Source of the DNA: Clostridium ihumii AP5
Lineage (GTDB): Bacteria > Bacillota > Clostridia > Clostridiales > Clostridiaceae
DNA length: 64,000 bases
Direction of reading: 5' to 3'
Assembly (NCBI RefSeq): GCF_000612845.1
Contig: NZ_CCAT010000009.1
Location: forward strand, 1 to 64,000
Every line of letters begins with the position of its first letter. Within the stretch, counting starts at the first letter, position 1. Both the position numbers and the translations under genes were made by a program. Shown here in pieces: positions 47,560 through 56,924 of the stretch. Below the pieces are notes generated by a model. It had not been told where the DNA came from, searched no databases, and saw only the letters and a program-made list of their open reading frames with translations.

Positions 47560-48246
47560 TCAATCAACTGAATTCCACTTATATCCCATGCGACGAACGG
47601 TAATTATCCTTTTTGGGTTGCTTGGATCATCTTCAATTTTTGTGCGTAATCTACGTATGTATACGGTAAGTGTATTACTATCAACATAATTTTCGTTGCA
47701 ATCCCATAATTGGCTTAAAATCTGTTCTGCTGAAAGTACCACATTTTCATTTTCCATAAAAAGACGCAACAACTTATATTCGCCTGCGGTTAATTCAAGC
47801 TTTTCATTGTTTTTGTAGACTTCTCCTTTTAGAAGCTCAACCCTTATATTATTAGAATGCAGTTCAGCATCTGTCTTAATAAAATTATTACTTCTTCTAA
47901 GCAATGCATTTATTCTTGACATGAACACAGCAAGCTTAAAAGGTTTTGTAATATAATCATCACCGCCAATATCAAGTCCCATAATGATATCAGTTTCTTC
48001 ATCAGCCGCAGTCAAAAATATGATAGGCACATTTGAAATTTGACGAATTTTTTTGCATATATCAAAACCACAGCCATCAGGCAAAGAAACATCCAAAATC
48101 ACTAAATCATATTTTCCATCTGCCCACACATTATCTGCCTCATAATTTGTACGGGCAATATCTAGTTCATATCCTTGCTTTTTAATAGCAAAAGAAAGTC
48201 CGTTAATTAAACTCAAATCATCCTCAACTAAAAATATCCGTTTCAT
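47560..48246 (-). CDS. OmpR family response regulator
   Basis: 228 residues. Receiver domain with VEDD, the phospho-acceptor Asp in LVILDVSLPDG and the late Lys in DYITKPF; C-terminal winged helix (ELTAGEYKLLRLFMENENVV ... YIRRLRTKIEDD). First gene of the four-gene cassette and likely activator of it. An extended -10 lies at 48372-48380. Confidence 0.94.
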   Translation of the reverse strand: MKRIFLVEDDLSLINGLSFAIKKQGYELDIARTNYEADNVWADGKYDLVILDVSLPDGCGFDICKKIRQISNVPIIFLTAADEETDIIMGLDIGGDDYITKPFKLAVFMSRINALLRRSNNFIKTDAELHSNNIRVELLKGEVYKNNEKLELTAGEYKLLRLFMENENVVLSAEQILSQLWDCNENYVDSNTLTVYIRRLRTKIEDDPSNPKRIITVRRMGYKWNSVD

Positions 48247-48371
48247 TTATCTTCACCATCCATTGTCTTATTGATTTTACATTAGTTTCAACTTGAAATC
48301 CCTAACTTCCTTTTATCTTTATTTCTTATACAAATAAATCTTACTTAATATATTTTGATTATTATAAATTA

Positions 48372-48380
48372 ATTATAACA
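48372..48380 (-). promoter_or_regulatory. Extended -10 promoter before the response regulator gene
   Basis: Minus strand TGTTATAAT preceded by AGTATTTACATAATA. The same block precedes other genes of the accessory region. Confidence 0.5.
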
Positions 48381-48423
48381 TATTATGTAAATACTGAATT
48401 ATTCAGTATTCAAAGCACATTAT

Positions 48424-48440
48424 TATAGGGTTTCAAGTTC
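48424..48440. repeat. Solo left end of the 159-bp inverted-repeat element
   Basis: TATAGGGTTTCAAGTTC, one base different from the left terminal repeat of the element at 48797. The rest of the element is absent. Confidence 0.5.
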
Positions 48441-48796
48441 AAATTTAAAGTAATGTATTTCTCAAATGATAGTACTAATCTTACAGTTTATTCTGATATC
48501 ATGATTGAAACCAATTAAGAACTAAGAGTGAAAAGTGAATAGTTATGGTTAATATTACTCATTTCATTCCTAATATTTAAAATGGAAATATATAAAAACT
48601 ACGTTTTTATATTGTTTATAACTAATTTGCTTAGCAAATTTAATAAAAAATCATTCTTTAAAATTGGAAATCCAATTTTTACATTCACTTTCAACTTTCA
48701 ATTTTCAATTTTCAATTTTAAAAATATAGACTAAAACTTCGAGTTAAAATTCTCAACTTAAACATGAATGACTTAAAGTTTAAACTTGTATTCCTA

Positions 48797-48954
48797 TATA
48801 GGGTTCCAAGTTCATCTTCATAATTATTAGTTCCAAAACTTGGATACCCTTAAGAGTGAGACTAGCTCGGAATCGTTTTATAGTAAGTATTTCTTTTGAA
48901 ATCAATATATTTACAGCTAAAAAATAGTTTTAAATTCGAGCTTGTTTCCCTATA
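48797..48954 (+). mobile_element. Inverted-repeat element, copy 1 (MITE-like)
   Basis: 158 bases with ends TATAGGGTTCCAAGTTC and (inverted) TATAGGGAAACAAGCTCG. No coding capacity. Inside, GGGTTCCAAGTT pairs with AACTTGGATACCC, and AGCTCGGAAT with ATTCGAGCT, so it can fold into two hairpins. Copy 2 at 57693 differs at only a few positions. Confidence 0.75.
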
Positions 48955-49028
48955 GTAGTCTAAACTTAAACCTTATATCACATTTTAATTATAATTTATA
49001 TCTTGCATTGGAATTGTGACATAAAAAA

Positions 49029-49060
49029 ATACCGTAAATTTATTTTTAATAATACGGTAT
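49029..49060 (-). terminator. Terminator, look-alike family member 2
   Basis: ATACCGT and ACGGTAT arms around AAATTTATTTTTAATAAT, followed on the minus strand by TTTTTTATGTCACAATTCC. It ends the NUDIX gene at 49096. Confidence 0.82.
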
Positions 49061-49095
49061 TTTACGAAAGTATTTATTTTTATAGTTATTATTTC

Positions 49096-49551
49096 TTATT
49101 CCTGAATTTCACTATAAGGAATATTCTTCAAATAATTCTCAACAGCTTCTTTTCTGATATCAATAATATCCTTAGGAAGATCACTTAGTTCAAACCACTT
49201 TAATTCTGAACATTTATCCTTTTCCATAATTGTAGGTAACCCTTCATAATCATTTACAACAAAATAGATATCATAATATGTTCTTCCTCCACTAATACTA
49301 ACACGGTGTGATAAATGAGCAAAAGATAAATCATCAATTTTTACATCAATACCCAATTCTTCTTTACACTCTCTTAAAACCGCCATTTTAGCAGTTTCAT
49401 TTTCATCAACATGACCACTACCTGCTATATCCCATTTTCCATCTTGATAACCAGTATTCTTTCTACAATGTAATAAAATTTTTGTATTTTTTTCATTGGT
49501 TTTTAAAATAATTGGAAATATTGCTGATAATGCCTTGAAATGTTTTCCCAT
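49096..49551 (-). CDS. NUDIX hydrolase
   Basis: 151 residues with a perfect Nudix box: GHVDENETAKMAVLRECKEE then LGI. The N-terminus KNTKILLHCRKNTG is the first beta strand. AGGAGTAAAG precedes the ATG. Probably removes a nucleoside-diphosphate-linked compound; substrate unknown. Single gene. Confidence 0.88.
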   Translation of the reverse strand: MGKHFKALSAIFPIILKTNEKNTKILLHCRKNTGYQDGKWDIAGSGHVDENETAKMAVLRECKEELGIDVKIDDLSFAHLSHRVSISGGRTYYDIYFVVNDYEGLPTIMEKDKCSELKWFELSDLPKDIIDIRKEAVENYLKNIPYSEIQE

Positions 49552-49583
49552 TCTTTACTCCTATTAATACTTATTTTTGATAA

Positions 49584-49592
49584 ATTATATCA
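49584..49592 (-). promoter_or_regulatory. Extended -10 promoter of the NUDIX gene
   Basis: Minus strand TGATATAAT, preceded by GTATTTATAAATA, about 35-40 bases from the ATG. Confidence 0.5.
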
Positions 49593-49666
49593 TATTTATA
49601 AATACAATGTTATTTAATTTTTATATTATAAGAATATTGAGTATTAGACTATCCTTATAATTTTTC

Positions 49667-50419
49667 TTATATACCTATCTTGTTCTCCATATACTTACAG
49701 TATTCCAATGCAAGTGAATGATTCAGTACAATATTTTGATCTGAAGTATAACATGCAAGTGCTTCTTTTATTAAGCCTTGATATTTACCATCAATATTTT
49801 TTATTCCCCATTCTCCACCTTCTTTTTTTGAAAGCACTAATCTATCTTGTACATATGCTAAAACCCTGCAAAGGTTCAAAATAATATAAATTGAATTATC
49901 TATTACTTCATCTTGTGAATCGGCAATATCTCTCTTAATACTATCTAAATATGCTTCTGATGGTATTTCTCCGAAAACATCATTAATTGGTTTTCCATAT
50001 AGAACAATGCCCCGATTCTTAGTTATGACAAAATGAGCTGCTAAATCAGGGTCTTTTCCATTCATTTTTTCAATATATTCAGTTGGATTACTCTTATACC
50101 AGTTTAGATGCATATTTGAAAAATGCAAATCAAAAGGAGTTGGATAAACAAAATTTTTACAATACTCACTTCTAACTATACTCATTTCTATTCCTTTTGC
50201 TGGTGCATTATCATTCAAAGCAATAATAACGTCCATAAACATTTTCTTTTGAATGTCTGTAATTGCACTTTCTACTACAAACAAAATATCCAAATCGCTT
50301 TTCGTCGGATTAAAGCACCCCATTACACTAGACCCATGTAGATATACTCCAATCAAATTCCTCTCGAAAATACGACAACTATGTCCAACTAATTCATCTA
50401 ATAACTTTTTTATTTCCAT
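49667..50419 (-). CDS. Aminoglycoside nucleotidyltransferase-like protein (ANT/AadA fold)
   Basis: About 250 residues. The nucleotidyltransferase signature is YLHGSSVMGCFNPTKSDLDI (GS plus DxD), and the C-terminal helical half reads NLCRVLAYVQDRLVLSKKEGG as in AadA/DUF4111 proteins. It could adenylylate an aminoglycoside, but many such proteins have other targets. AGGGGGATATA before ATG 50419 gives the start; the frame extends to 50443. Confidence 0.82.
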   Translation of the reverse strand: MEIKKLLDELVGHSCRIFERNLIGVYLHGSSVMGCFNPTKSDLDILFVVESAITDIQKKMFMDVIIALNDNAPAKGIEMSIVRSEYCKNFVYPTPFDLHFSNMHLNWYKSNPTEYIEKMNGKDPDLAAHFVITKNRGIVLYGKPINDVFGEIPSEAYLDSIKRDIADSQDEVIDNSIYIILNLCRVLAYVQDRLVLSKKEGGEWGIKNIDGKYQGLIKEALACYTSDQNIVLNHSLALEYCKYMENKIGI

Positions 50420-50617
50420 TATATCCCCCTCATATATAAACAAATAATCTTTAATTCGCCATTTAATACTATCACGAATTAATTATAATATATTTTGTAA
50501 AAAACACTCTTTATTAATTACTTCATCATTTAAGAAAACTATGAATGATTTTAATTATATTTATGCTTAATATATATTTTCAACAATCTTGTAGTACTAA
50601 ACTTATAAATCATGTGC

Positions 50618-51238
50618 CTAATAAATTTTGTAATCTCCTATAATGCGAATGTCTGTTGGTGGTACTACTGGATAAGAGAAATGAATGTTGTGAAATTTCC
50701 ATGTTCCATTTTTATTCACAAGGATAGCAGAAAATCTTACTGGTCTAACGACTTCTTCCCCTAGATTTTCTTCATTCAAACAACTAGATATATACTTTAG
50801 CGTACTTATAAGTTTATTCTTTGATTCTAATTCACCCTCTAAATTTTTTCTTATGTTTTTTAAACAATTGTCATACATCTTATTTACATTTAATTCTTTT
50901 TTTAATATTGCTTCAGTTGTTATCCATGCTACGTCACCATAAGATGATACTATTGCACCATCAATATCAATAATAAAATTCCCCCAATATACCCAATCTA
51001 CTTCAATCAATTCACTAATTTCTTTATGCCCCAAGCACCATTCAACATCTCCTGTTCCAACAACCAATGTATCACTATCATCCCAGAAAAGTTCATCTAT
51101 AAAACTGTCTTTTAAAGTTATATCTCTTTTAGCATATCCATTTTGAAATTTGATTAAGGTATCTCTAACACTACGCTGAACTTCTTCGTTTGCATTTCCC
51201 CTACCAAAATTTCTTCTCTCTTGACTCCAGATATTCAT
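50618..51238 (-). CDS. SnoaL/NTF2-like protein
   Basis: 206 residues with a cone-shaped NTF2-like pattern: helix SVRDTLIKFQNGYAKRD, strand TLVVGTGDVEWCLG, DIDGAIVSSYGDVAWITTEAI and GTWKFHNIHFSYPV. Such proteins bind or isomerise small molecules; no catalytic residues can be assigned. No strong ribosome site is apparent. Promoter at 51334. Confidence 0.65.
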   Translation of the reverse strand: MNIWSQERRNFGRGNANEEVQRSVRDTLIKFQNGYAKRDITLKDSFIDELFWDDSDTLVVGTGDVEWCLGHKEISELIEVDWVYWGNFIIDIDGAIVSSYGDVAWITTEAILKKELNVNKMYDNCLKNIRKNLEGELESKNKLISTLKYISSCLNEENLGEEVVRPVRFSAILVNKNGTWKFHNIHFSYPVVPPTDIRIIGDYKIY

Positions 51239-51333
51239 TATTGTTCCTCATCTCTTTCATTAAATTTCTAAAAATATAATTTCACATATTGTATTGTTCT
51301 ACAACTACGATTCAAGTTTAATTGTTAATCCAT

Positions 51334-51342
51334 ATTATAACA
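51334..51342 (-). promoter_or_regulatory. Extended -10 promoter of the NTF2-like gene
   Basis: Minus strand TGTTATAAT preceded by GATATTGGAAAATA. Confidence 0.45.
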
Positions 51343-51434
51343 TATTTTCCAATATCGTATTGTTAAGTTTCCAAAGAACAAATATCATTAATCGCTTAGA
51401 ATTATAATGTATATATTCCATTGAAATTGTGACA

Positions 51435-51472
51435 TAAAAAATACTGCATATTCTTGTTGAATAATACAGTAT
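51435..51472 (-). terminator. Terminator, look-alike family member 3
   Basis: ATACTG and CAGTAT arms; minus strand ends TTTTTTATGTCACAATTTCA. Including the flank it is nearly identical to 52750-52807 over about 55 bases. Ends the GNAT gene at 51500. Confidence 0.82.
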
Positions 51473-51499
51473 TATTAATAAAGTATTTAAGAATAATGA

Positions 51500-51955
51500 T
51501 TATACCATAATATCCCAAGCATACATATCTATTTTCTCTTTATGCAAGTTTTGTATAATTTCATCATCAGTAACATCATTTATGTTAATACGCGTCGCTC
51601 CTAATTTCTCTATTGTTTTTTTTGATGCAATATTATCATACCTAGCCCCTATAAACAAACGTTTAAATCCATGAGCCAATGCAACTTGCTTAATAAGTTT
51701 ACATGCTTTCATTGCATAATTGTGCCCAGAATAATCTTTAGAAACACCATAACTAATATGACCTCTTAAATATTGTCTGCGTGTATTGTCTACTGCAAAA
51801 TAAATTACGCCAATATCTTCATTATCATTAATGCGTATTATAGAAAATCCGTATCTTGGTAAAATCCCTTTATCATAATCAGGAAAGTCTTTGCTTTTCA
51901 AAACTAATTTAATTTCATCATCTTTTAAGTCATTAAATTCCATAAATTGAAACAT
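51500..51955 (-). CDS. GNAT family N-acetyltransferase
   Basis: About 151 residues with the acetyl-CoA fold: SIIRINDNEDIGVIYFAV strand, YGVSKDYSGHNYAMKACKLI as the pyrophosphate-binding loop and helix, FKRLFIGARYDNIASKKTIE, KLGATR. GGAGG five bases before ATG 51955 marks the start; the frame extends to 52027 through unrelated sequence. Acceptor unknown. Confidence 0.85.
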   Translation of the reverse strand: MFQFMEFNDLKDDEIKLVLKSKDFPDYDKGILPRYGFSIIRINDNEDIGVIYFAVDNTRRQYLRGHISYGVSKDYSGHNYAMKACKLIKQVALAHGFKRLFIGARYDNIASKKTIEKLGATRININDVTDDEIIQNLHKEKIDMYAWDIMV

Positions 51956-52004
51956 ACATACCTCCACTAAGATATTTTTGTTACACCTTATATTTGAAAT
52001 ACGA

Positions 52005-52046
52005 TGAAAAAACACCACTAAAGTCAAAATTAAATAATGCGGTGCT
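52005..52046 (-). terminator. Weak terminator, look-alike family
   Basis: CACC(GC) and (AGT)GGTG arms with a long AT loop then TTTTTTC on the minus strand. It resembles the better hairpin at 59992-60023. Ends the GNAT gene at 52130. Confidence 0.45.
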
Positions 52047-52129
52047 TGAGTAAATCATTCTTTTTTTCATTTATGCACAACATAAGAATGTTGTATATTA
52101 ACTAATGTTACGATATATATTATGCTTGA

Positions 52130-52675
52130 TTATAATAATAATGCCATTGTATAACCATCTATATAGCTACCATCAGATAACATTTTGTCATTTCTTAATG
52201 TGCCTTCTATTTCAAAACCCAACTTTAAATATAAACTTATTGCTCTATAATTGTTTGTGTCAACTTTAAGTGTAATTCTAGATATACCATTTTCTTTTGC
52301 CCATTCAATTCCTGCTTTCATTAATTTTTTACCTATACCCATTCCACAAAATTCTTGCTCAATTGCTAGTGCAAATTCAGCAGAATGCCTAATCCTTTTA
52401 TTGATATTTCCATTCAATCCACATATTCCAATTACTTCTCCGTCTGTTTCTGCCACAACCAATAAATCTACTTCTGAATCTACCTGATTCTGAATAAAAT
52501 TTTCCTCTTCTTCAATTGTTATATTAAATTCATCAGGGTTATTTAATAGAAAATCAGTTTCTTTACCAACTTTTTTAATAAGATTAATCAATTTTTCAGC
52601 GTCTTTTACCTCTCCATTTCTTATGTTAATTGTTCTATCGTTAATAATGTATTTAGCTTCTTCTATTTTTCCCAT
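52130..52675 (-). CDS. GNAT family N-acetyltransferase (RimI-like)
   Basis: About 182 residues. ATG 52675 follows TAGGAGGATTAAA; the frame runs on to 52810, through the next gene's terminator. Order: TINIRNGEVKDAEKLINLI, VAETDGEVIGICGL, FALAIEQEFCGMGIGKKLM (acetyl-CoA loop Q/RxxGxG/A), ITLKVDTNNYRAISLYLKLG. Typical protein- or amine-acetyltransferase length. Confidence 0.9.
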   Translation of the reverse strand: MGKIEEAKYIINDRTINIRNGEVKDAEKLINLIKKVGKETDFLLNNPDEFNITIEEEENFIQNQVDSEVDLLVVAETDGEVIGICGLNGNINKRIRHSAEFALAIEQEFCGMGIGKKLMKAGIEWAKENGISRITLKVDTNNYRAISLYLKLGFEIEGTLRNDKMLSDGSYIDGYTMALLL

Positions 52676-52770
52676 TTTAATCCTCCTAGATAAAGTTATC
52701 CATATTTTTATATAATTATATTGGAAAAGGCAATTGAATACAAATATATATTTCATTGAAATTCTGACAT

Positions 52771-52807
52771 AAAAAATACTGCATATTCTTGTTGAATAAT
52801 ACAGTAT
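52771..52807 (-). terminator. Terminator, look-alike family member 4
   Basis: ATACTGCATATTC...GAATAATACAGTAT; the near twin of 51441-51472 with the same flank CATTGAAATTCTGACAT. Ends the GNAT gene at 52892. Confidence 0.82.
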
Positions 52808-52891
52808 CAATAAAGAAATTATTTATTTCTATTTATTATATCTTATATTAAATCTAATTACTAAATTAGAATTTGTAGTAGATAGTGTTAT

Positions 52892-53659
52892 CTACTCATT
52901 CATATTATCAACAAATTCTTTGGGTTTAATGGTCATCTCTACCCATGCAGGTCGAAATCCACTCTTTATTGCATTGCGTACCGATTTAATATTTGACCAT
53001 GCGCAACAATAAAATGGTACTTTCCCTTTAGCTAAAATTTCTATGGCAAGTCTACTAGTTAATGCTGATGCAATTCCCTGACGTCTTACGTCTGGCAAGA
53101 CGTCAACACCGATTTGCCACATTGTTTCACAATCTGCAGAACAGCCTGCTAAACCCACTAGTTGGTTATCTTTATATGCTCCCACGCCTAATACATCTAA
53201 CTGCTTCCTCGATTCGCATAATGCATTGGACCATTGTGGCAAATATAACTCAACAAAATCTTCCTGTTCTAACACTCTCAACTCATACTTGCATTTTTGA
53301 ACAGACAACTCATTAAGGTCAGGTAGAAAATATTCTGCCATAAAACAAACTTGCATACCATATTTTATGAACTCATTGTTCAATACATGCATATTAGGTG
53401 TTTCAAAACAATGCTCTACTTGATATTTGCTTATATAATTCTCAACAATATTTTTATATTCCATCTGAATTGAAGCTACTATATTTTGTCCGTAAGAAAT
53501 TAAGTTGCAAGCAAGCGGTAATTCTAGGTATCTTCTTGCATTTGAGTTTTTTATAGACTCAACAATCACATTGCCTTTACCCTTAAAGTCATCAATTTTA
53601 CAATTTGCATCTATAGCTGACTGTTTCATTGCAATCTCTAAAATATCTTTATTTGTCAT
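52892..53659 (-). CDS. GNAT family N-acetyltransferase, two-part
   Basis: About 255 residues. The first half (to about residue 140) is not recognised; the second has LRVLEQEDFVELYLP, VGAYKDNQLVGLAG and IGVDVLPDVRRQGIASALTS with the RRQGIA acetyl-CoA loop. GGGAGG before ATG 53659 suggests that start; GTG 53668 is the other option. 26 bases downstream of the phosphatase gene, so they may be cotranscribed. Confidence 0.82.
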   Translation of the reverse strand: MTNKDILEIAMKQSAIDANCKIDDFKGKGNVIVESIKNSNARRYLELPLACNLISYGQNIVASIQMEYKNIVENYISKYQVEHCFETPNMHVLNNEFIKYGMQVCFMAEYFLPDLNELSVQKCKYELRVLEQEDFVELYLPQWSNALCESRKQLDVLGVGAYKDNQLVGLAGCSADCETMWQIGVDVLPDVRRQGIASALTSRLAIEILAKGKVPFYCCAWSNIKSVRNAIKSGFRPAWVEMTIKPKEFVDNMNE

Positions 53660-53684
53660 GTCCTCCACCTCCCAAAATTCCTAT

Positions 53685-54212
53685 TTATCTTATATATTCA
53701 ATAATTTCACCATTTACTACTTTATCTTGATATTTAATTGTTTTTATAACAACCTCATGACAAACTACAATCACTCTGTCATATTTCATATATTTTTCCA
53801 ATACGCTATCTACTCTTCTATTCATATTTTCCTTAGTTTCCCACACTTTGACCTGACCCTTAGGATGTACTCCATTATGTAAATCAAAATCTCTACTCAA
53901 GGAACAGCATTCTTCTGAGGTTCTATGTTGAAAGTTTACTATATCAGGTATCCATTCATGTAGGTCAACATCAACTTCTATATCTATTCCTAATTCCTTG
54001 GATAAAATTGCTGCACTTTGAAGTGCTCTTGTATAAGGTGATGAAACAATAATATCACATTCTTTAAGTCTATTATCTTTTGATGTTTCTTTTAATTGCT
54101 CTATTCCAGTTTTAGTTAATGGTGCTAAATCCAACCCATGTCCAATAAAATTTCTATCATTAACAGGTTGATACGTTGGTTCTCCATGCCTAATTAAATA
54201 AAATAATGTCAT
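53685..54212 (-). CDS. Histidine phosphatase family protein
   Basis: 175 residues. YLIRHGEPTY holds the phospho-accepting His, SSPYTRALQSA follows and VVCHEVVIKT holds the second His. Acid Glu in DLHEW. The branch is that of small cofactor-independent phosphatases; substrate unknown. AAAGGGGGC precedes the ATG. Confidence 0.9.
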   Translation of the reverse strand: MTLFYLIRHGEPTYQPVNDRNFIGHGLDLAPLTKTGIEQLKETSKDNRLKECDIIVSSPYTRALQSAAILSKELGIDIEVDVDLHEWIPDIVNFQHRTSEECCSLSRDFDLHNGVHPKGQVKVWETKENMNRRVDSVLEKYMKYDRVIVVCHEVVIKTIKYQDKVVNGEIIEYIR

Positions 54213-54543
54213 AATTAGCCCCCTTTAATACATGCTTTCTAAATATAATAAATTAATTATTTTATATTTTCTAAATTTCACATATTCATTTCTTAATAGT
54301 ATGGTATTAAGAAACAATTATTTATTTTTATTGATTATAATTTAAAACTTATATAATAGTTAATGAGTAAAAGTGAAGAATTGAAAATTTAGGAATAAAT
54401 TCATCAAATCCGAATTTTAATATATATTATTAAGAAATATCCTTTTACCTCTTCACTTTGCACTCTTACTTTTTAACTTATCTGCAATTTCTTAATTAAA
54501 ACATGAATAATTTAAAATACTTACCTATATAATTGTTTTACCA
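54213..54543. other. Intergenic region
   Basis: About 330 AT-rich bases. A palindrome TTCTTAATA-GTATGG-TATTAAGAA at 54291-54314 is the only structure; its core GTATGGTAT resembles the look-alike terminators. No ORF. Confidence 0.5.
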
Positions 54544-55371
54544 TTAATCCTCACCAAAACGACTTGTTTTCTTTAGTACCTCTTTAACTATCTTTGCTAC
54601 TTGTTGATACTTAGTATTATCAACAAGTCTAAAGTATAAGCTTTTCAAGAAAAGAGTTACATTAAATTCAATAAATAAATCATCAGGAAGTATTCCTGTT
54701 TTTTCTATGTTTCCAAAGCTTCTTATCCATTCTTCAATTTCTTCTACAGGAATTATATCTCTTTCTAAAACCTCTTTAACAGCTGATATCATACGTTCAT
54801 CCTCGTTGTTAATATATCCATAATAATTTATGTTGATTTTTTTATATATTGCATTTAGTATTTCTTTTAATTGTTCATATCCTATTACTTCACATTTTGC
54901 AAGTTCCATCAAGGCATCAGCGCCATGAGCAGCACCATGCGCCCAGCCTTTACCTTCTACAAAACCTCTTACATCCTTGTCCTCATTATAAAATTTTAAA
55001 ACTTTATTAAATGCCTTTAAAATATCATTATCAGGTAAAAAATTTTTATGCTTATAGATTATACATGAAGACACTAAAACAGAAAAAGTCCTATCAAAAA
55101 CTGTATCATCAACTTTTCCCAATCCATTAAAAATATGTTTTTCATCTAATGCTATTAGAAATATGTGATGTGCTTCTTCTGGTGTCAGAACATCTGTCAT
55201 TATCCAATCTAGAAGAATGCTGCAAATCAAATCATCACGAAACTCACCATCAATATCTCCTATATACTCCATCATATCTACTGATAATTCATATGGGTTT
55301 ACACCCTCTGGTACTGCATATTCGTTATCTTCTATATTCATTAACAATGTTTTTAATGCTTGTTTTTCCAT
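54544..55371 (-). CDS. DUF2785 domain-containing protein
   Basis: 275 residues, all-helical. FDRTFSVLVSSCIIYKHKN and VRGFVEGKGWAHGAAHGADAL are the DUF2785 signature blocks. Function unknown; the conserved HGAAHGAD suggests a metal site but this is a guess. TGAGAGGTGGG precedes the ATG. Single gene. Confidence 0.85.
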   Translation of the reverse strand: MEKQALKTLLMNIEDNEYAVPEGVNPYELSVDMMEYIGDIDGEFRDDLICSILLDWIMTDVLTPEEAHHIFLIALDEKHIFNGLGKVDDTVFDRTFSVLVSSCIIYKHKNFLPDNDILKAFNKVLKFYNEDKDVRGFVEGKGWAHGAAHGADALMELAKCEVIGYEQLKEILNAIYKKININYYGYINNEDERMISAVKEVLERDIIPVEEIEEWIRSFGNIEKTGILPDDLFIEFNVTLFLKSLYFRLVDNTKYQQVAKIVKEVLKKTSRFGED

Positions 55372-55806
55372 ATATTTCGCCCACCTCTCAATATTTTTGA
55401 ATTCACTTCTTTTGCCATAGCTTAATGTCTCTTTTTACCAAATCTTCATTATACATTCCCATTATATTGCTTTCACTACTAAAACAGTAGTTCATGAAAT
55501 ACACTCTATTTTTAATGTTATATAATGCCTCATTTTATCAACCTATTTGTTTCAATTTTCAATCATTTTACTATATTCATCATTATTTCCCTTTCATAAT
55601 AAACAAACCATATTTCTATCTGTATTTTTAAATTATAACATTGCATATGTTCATATAATACCTAAAACATTTTTACTAATTAAAAATGCTCCAATTCTAA
55701 TATAGCTAATCCATTTTATAATAATAATGCAATCTTATGTTTTAATTGTTATATGCAAAAGTATGTTTTTCTTAATATTGCGATATTTGCATATTTTATT
55801 TTCTAT
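55372..55806. other. Intergenic region
   Basis: About 435 bases of low-GC sequence with no supported ORF, repeat unit or dyad. It must hold the promoter of the DUF2785 gene and the end of the nitroreductase transcript. Confidence 0.5.
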
Positions 55807-56367
55807 TTACTTATTAAATTTTGTATTTTTCTTTCTTGATCTATGTTTTCTTTCTTCATATTTTTGCCAATATACATGTTTTTCATCGTATTGTGTTCTT
55901 GGTTCCTTTTCTTCCGCTGGATATCCAACATATACAATTCCTAAAGGAATTACTTCTTGAGGTAAGTTTAATATTTTATATAAAGGTCTATATGAGCTTT
56001 CCACAGGATATAATCCTACCCAAATGCTACCGAGTTCCATAGAAGTAGCTGCTAATAATATATTTTCAATAGCCGCACTACAATCTTGAACCCAAAAATC
56101 TTTAACTGGACCTGACATTGCTAATTTCATATTTCCACATACTACTATCATTGATGGTGCATTATATTTTCCAAAATACGTTTTTTCATTTATTTTATTT
56201 ATTATATTTTCATCTGTAATTATAATAAACTCCCAAGGCTGACTATTACATGCAGTAGGTGCTGCTGTAGCAGCTTTTATTAAGGTTAATAAAAGCTCTT
56301 CATCTATAGCCTTCTCTTGAAACTTTCTTATACTTCTCCTTTTATACATACACTCAATTACGTTCAT
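55807..56367 (-). CDS. Nitroreductase family protein
   Basis: About 187 residues; FMN-dependent. The N-terminus VIECMYKRRSIRKFQEKAID has the RSIRxF phosphate-binding motif, followed by TAAPTACNSQPWEFIIIT and CSAAIENILLAATSMELGS. AAGGGAG before ATG 56367 fixes the start; the frame extends to 56409. Could reduce nitro compounds or quinones. Confidence 0.9.
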   Translation of the reverse strand: MNVIECMYKRRSIRKFQEKAIDEELLLTLIKAATAAPTACNSQPWEFIIITDENIINKINEKTYFGKYNAPSMIVVCGNMKLAMSGPVKDFWVQDCSAAIENILLAATSMELGSIWVGLYPVESSYRPLYKILNLPQEVIPLGIVYVGYPAEEKEPRTQYDEKHVYWQKYEERKHRSRKKNTKFNK

Positions 56368-56405
56368 TTTATCAATCACTCCCTTCTTGTAAAATTGGAA
56401 GTTTT

Positions 56406-56640
56406 TCAAATGGCAAACTTTAAAATTTTAACTTTCCTTTTGACTTCTTCATACATTTCATTAACTTGTGGGATATTATCAGGTTTTTTTACTCCACTTT
56501 ATATGTATTTTCATTTCTTCATTCATTATATCTTTAATATTTTTATCTTTTTCTATCCAAACATATTCTACTTTAAATACCAAATCCTTTTCACACTATT
56601 ATATCCAAGAGCTTTCTAAGTAATATTCACTTATATCAAT
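56406..56640 (-). pseudogene. Possible gene remnant upstream of the nitroreductase gene
   Basis: Read on the minus strand, KALGYNSVKRIWYLK, then VEYVWIEKDKNIKDIMNEEM, IHIKWSKK, then KPDNIPQVNEMYEEVKRKVK lie in successive frames, with the second switch at a run of seven A. Composition is coding-like, but no intact frame or family was recognised. Confidence 0.35.
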
Positions 56641-56707
56641 CTTTTCATTAAGTTAGTTAAAGTAATTACATCCTATAAACCCCTCTTTTACCTTTAACTA
56701 TATATTT

Positions 56708-56716
56708 ATTATAACA
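56708..56716 (-). promoter_or_regulatory. Extended -10 motif
   Basis: Minus strand TGTTATAAT, preceded by TTATAAATTA. It lies upstream of the remnant and the nitroreductase gene. Confidence 0.4.
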
Positions 56717-56924
56717 TAATTTATAAACATAACCTTGCTTATGATACGGTATTTTCATCTATAGGAACAGCCTTAACCAAGTAATATCAATACCTAAGAT
56801 TTAAAACTGTACTTACTTGTGATATGATTCTCCATATGAATCATAATCAGTATTATTTCAAATTCAAGTTTTAACCATATTTTTATACAAAAGATAGCTA
56901 GTAAATCTTTTATAATTTTACTAG

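Noticed and set aside
49667..50419. Calling a proven aminoglycoside resistance gene
   Set aside because: The fold is clear, but drug specificity cannot be read from the motifs.
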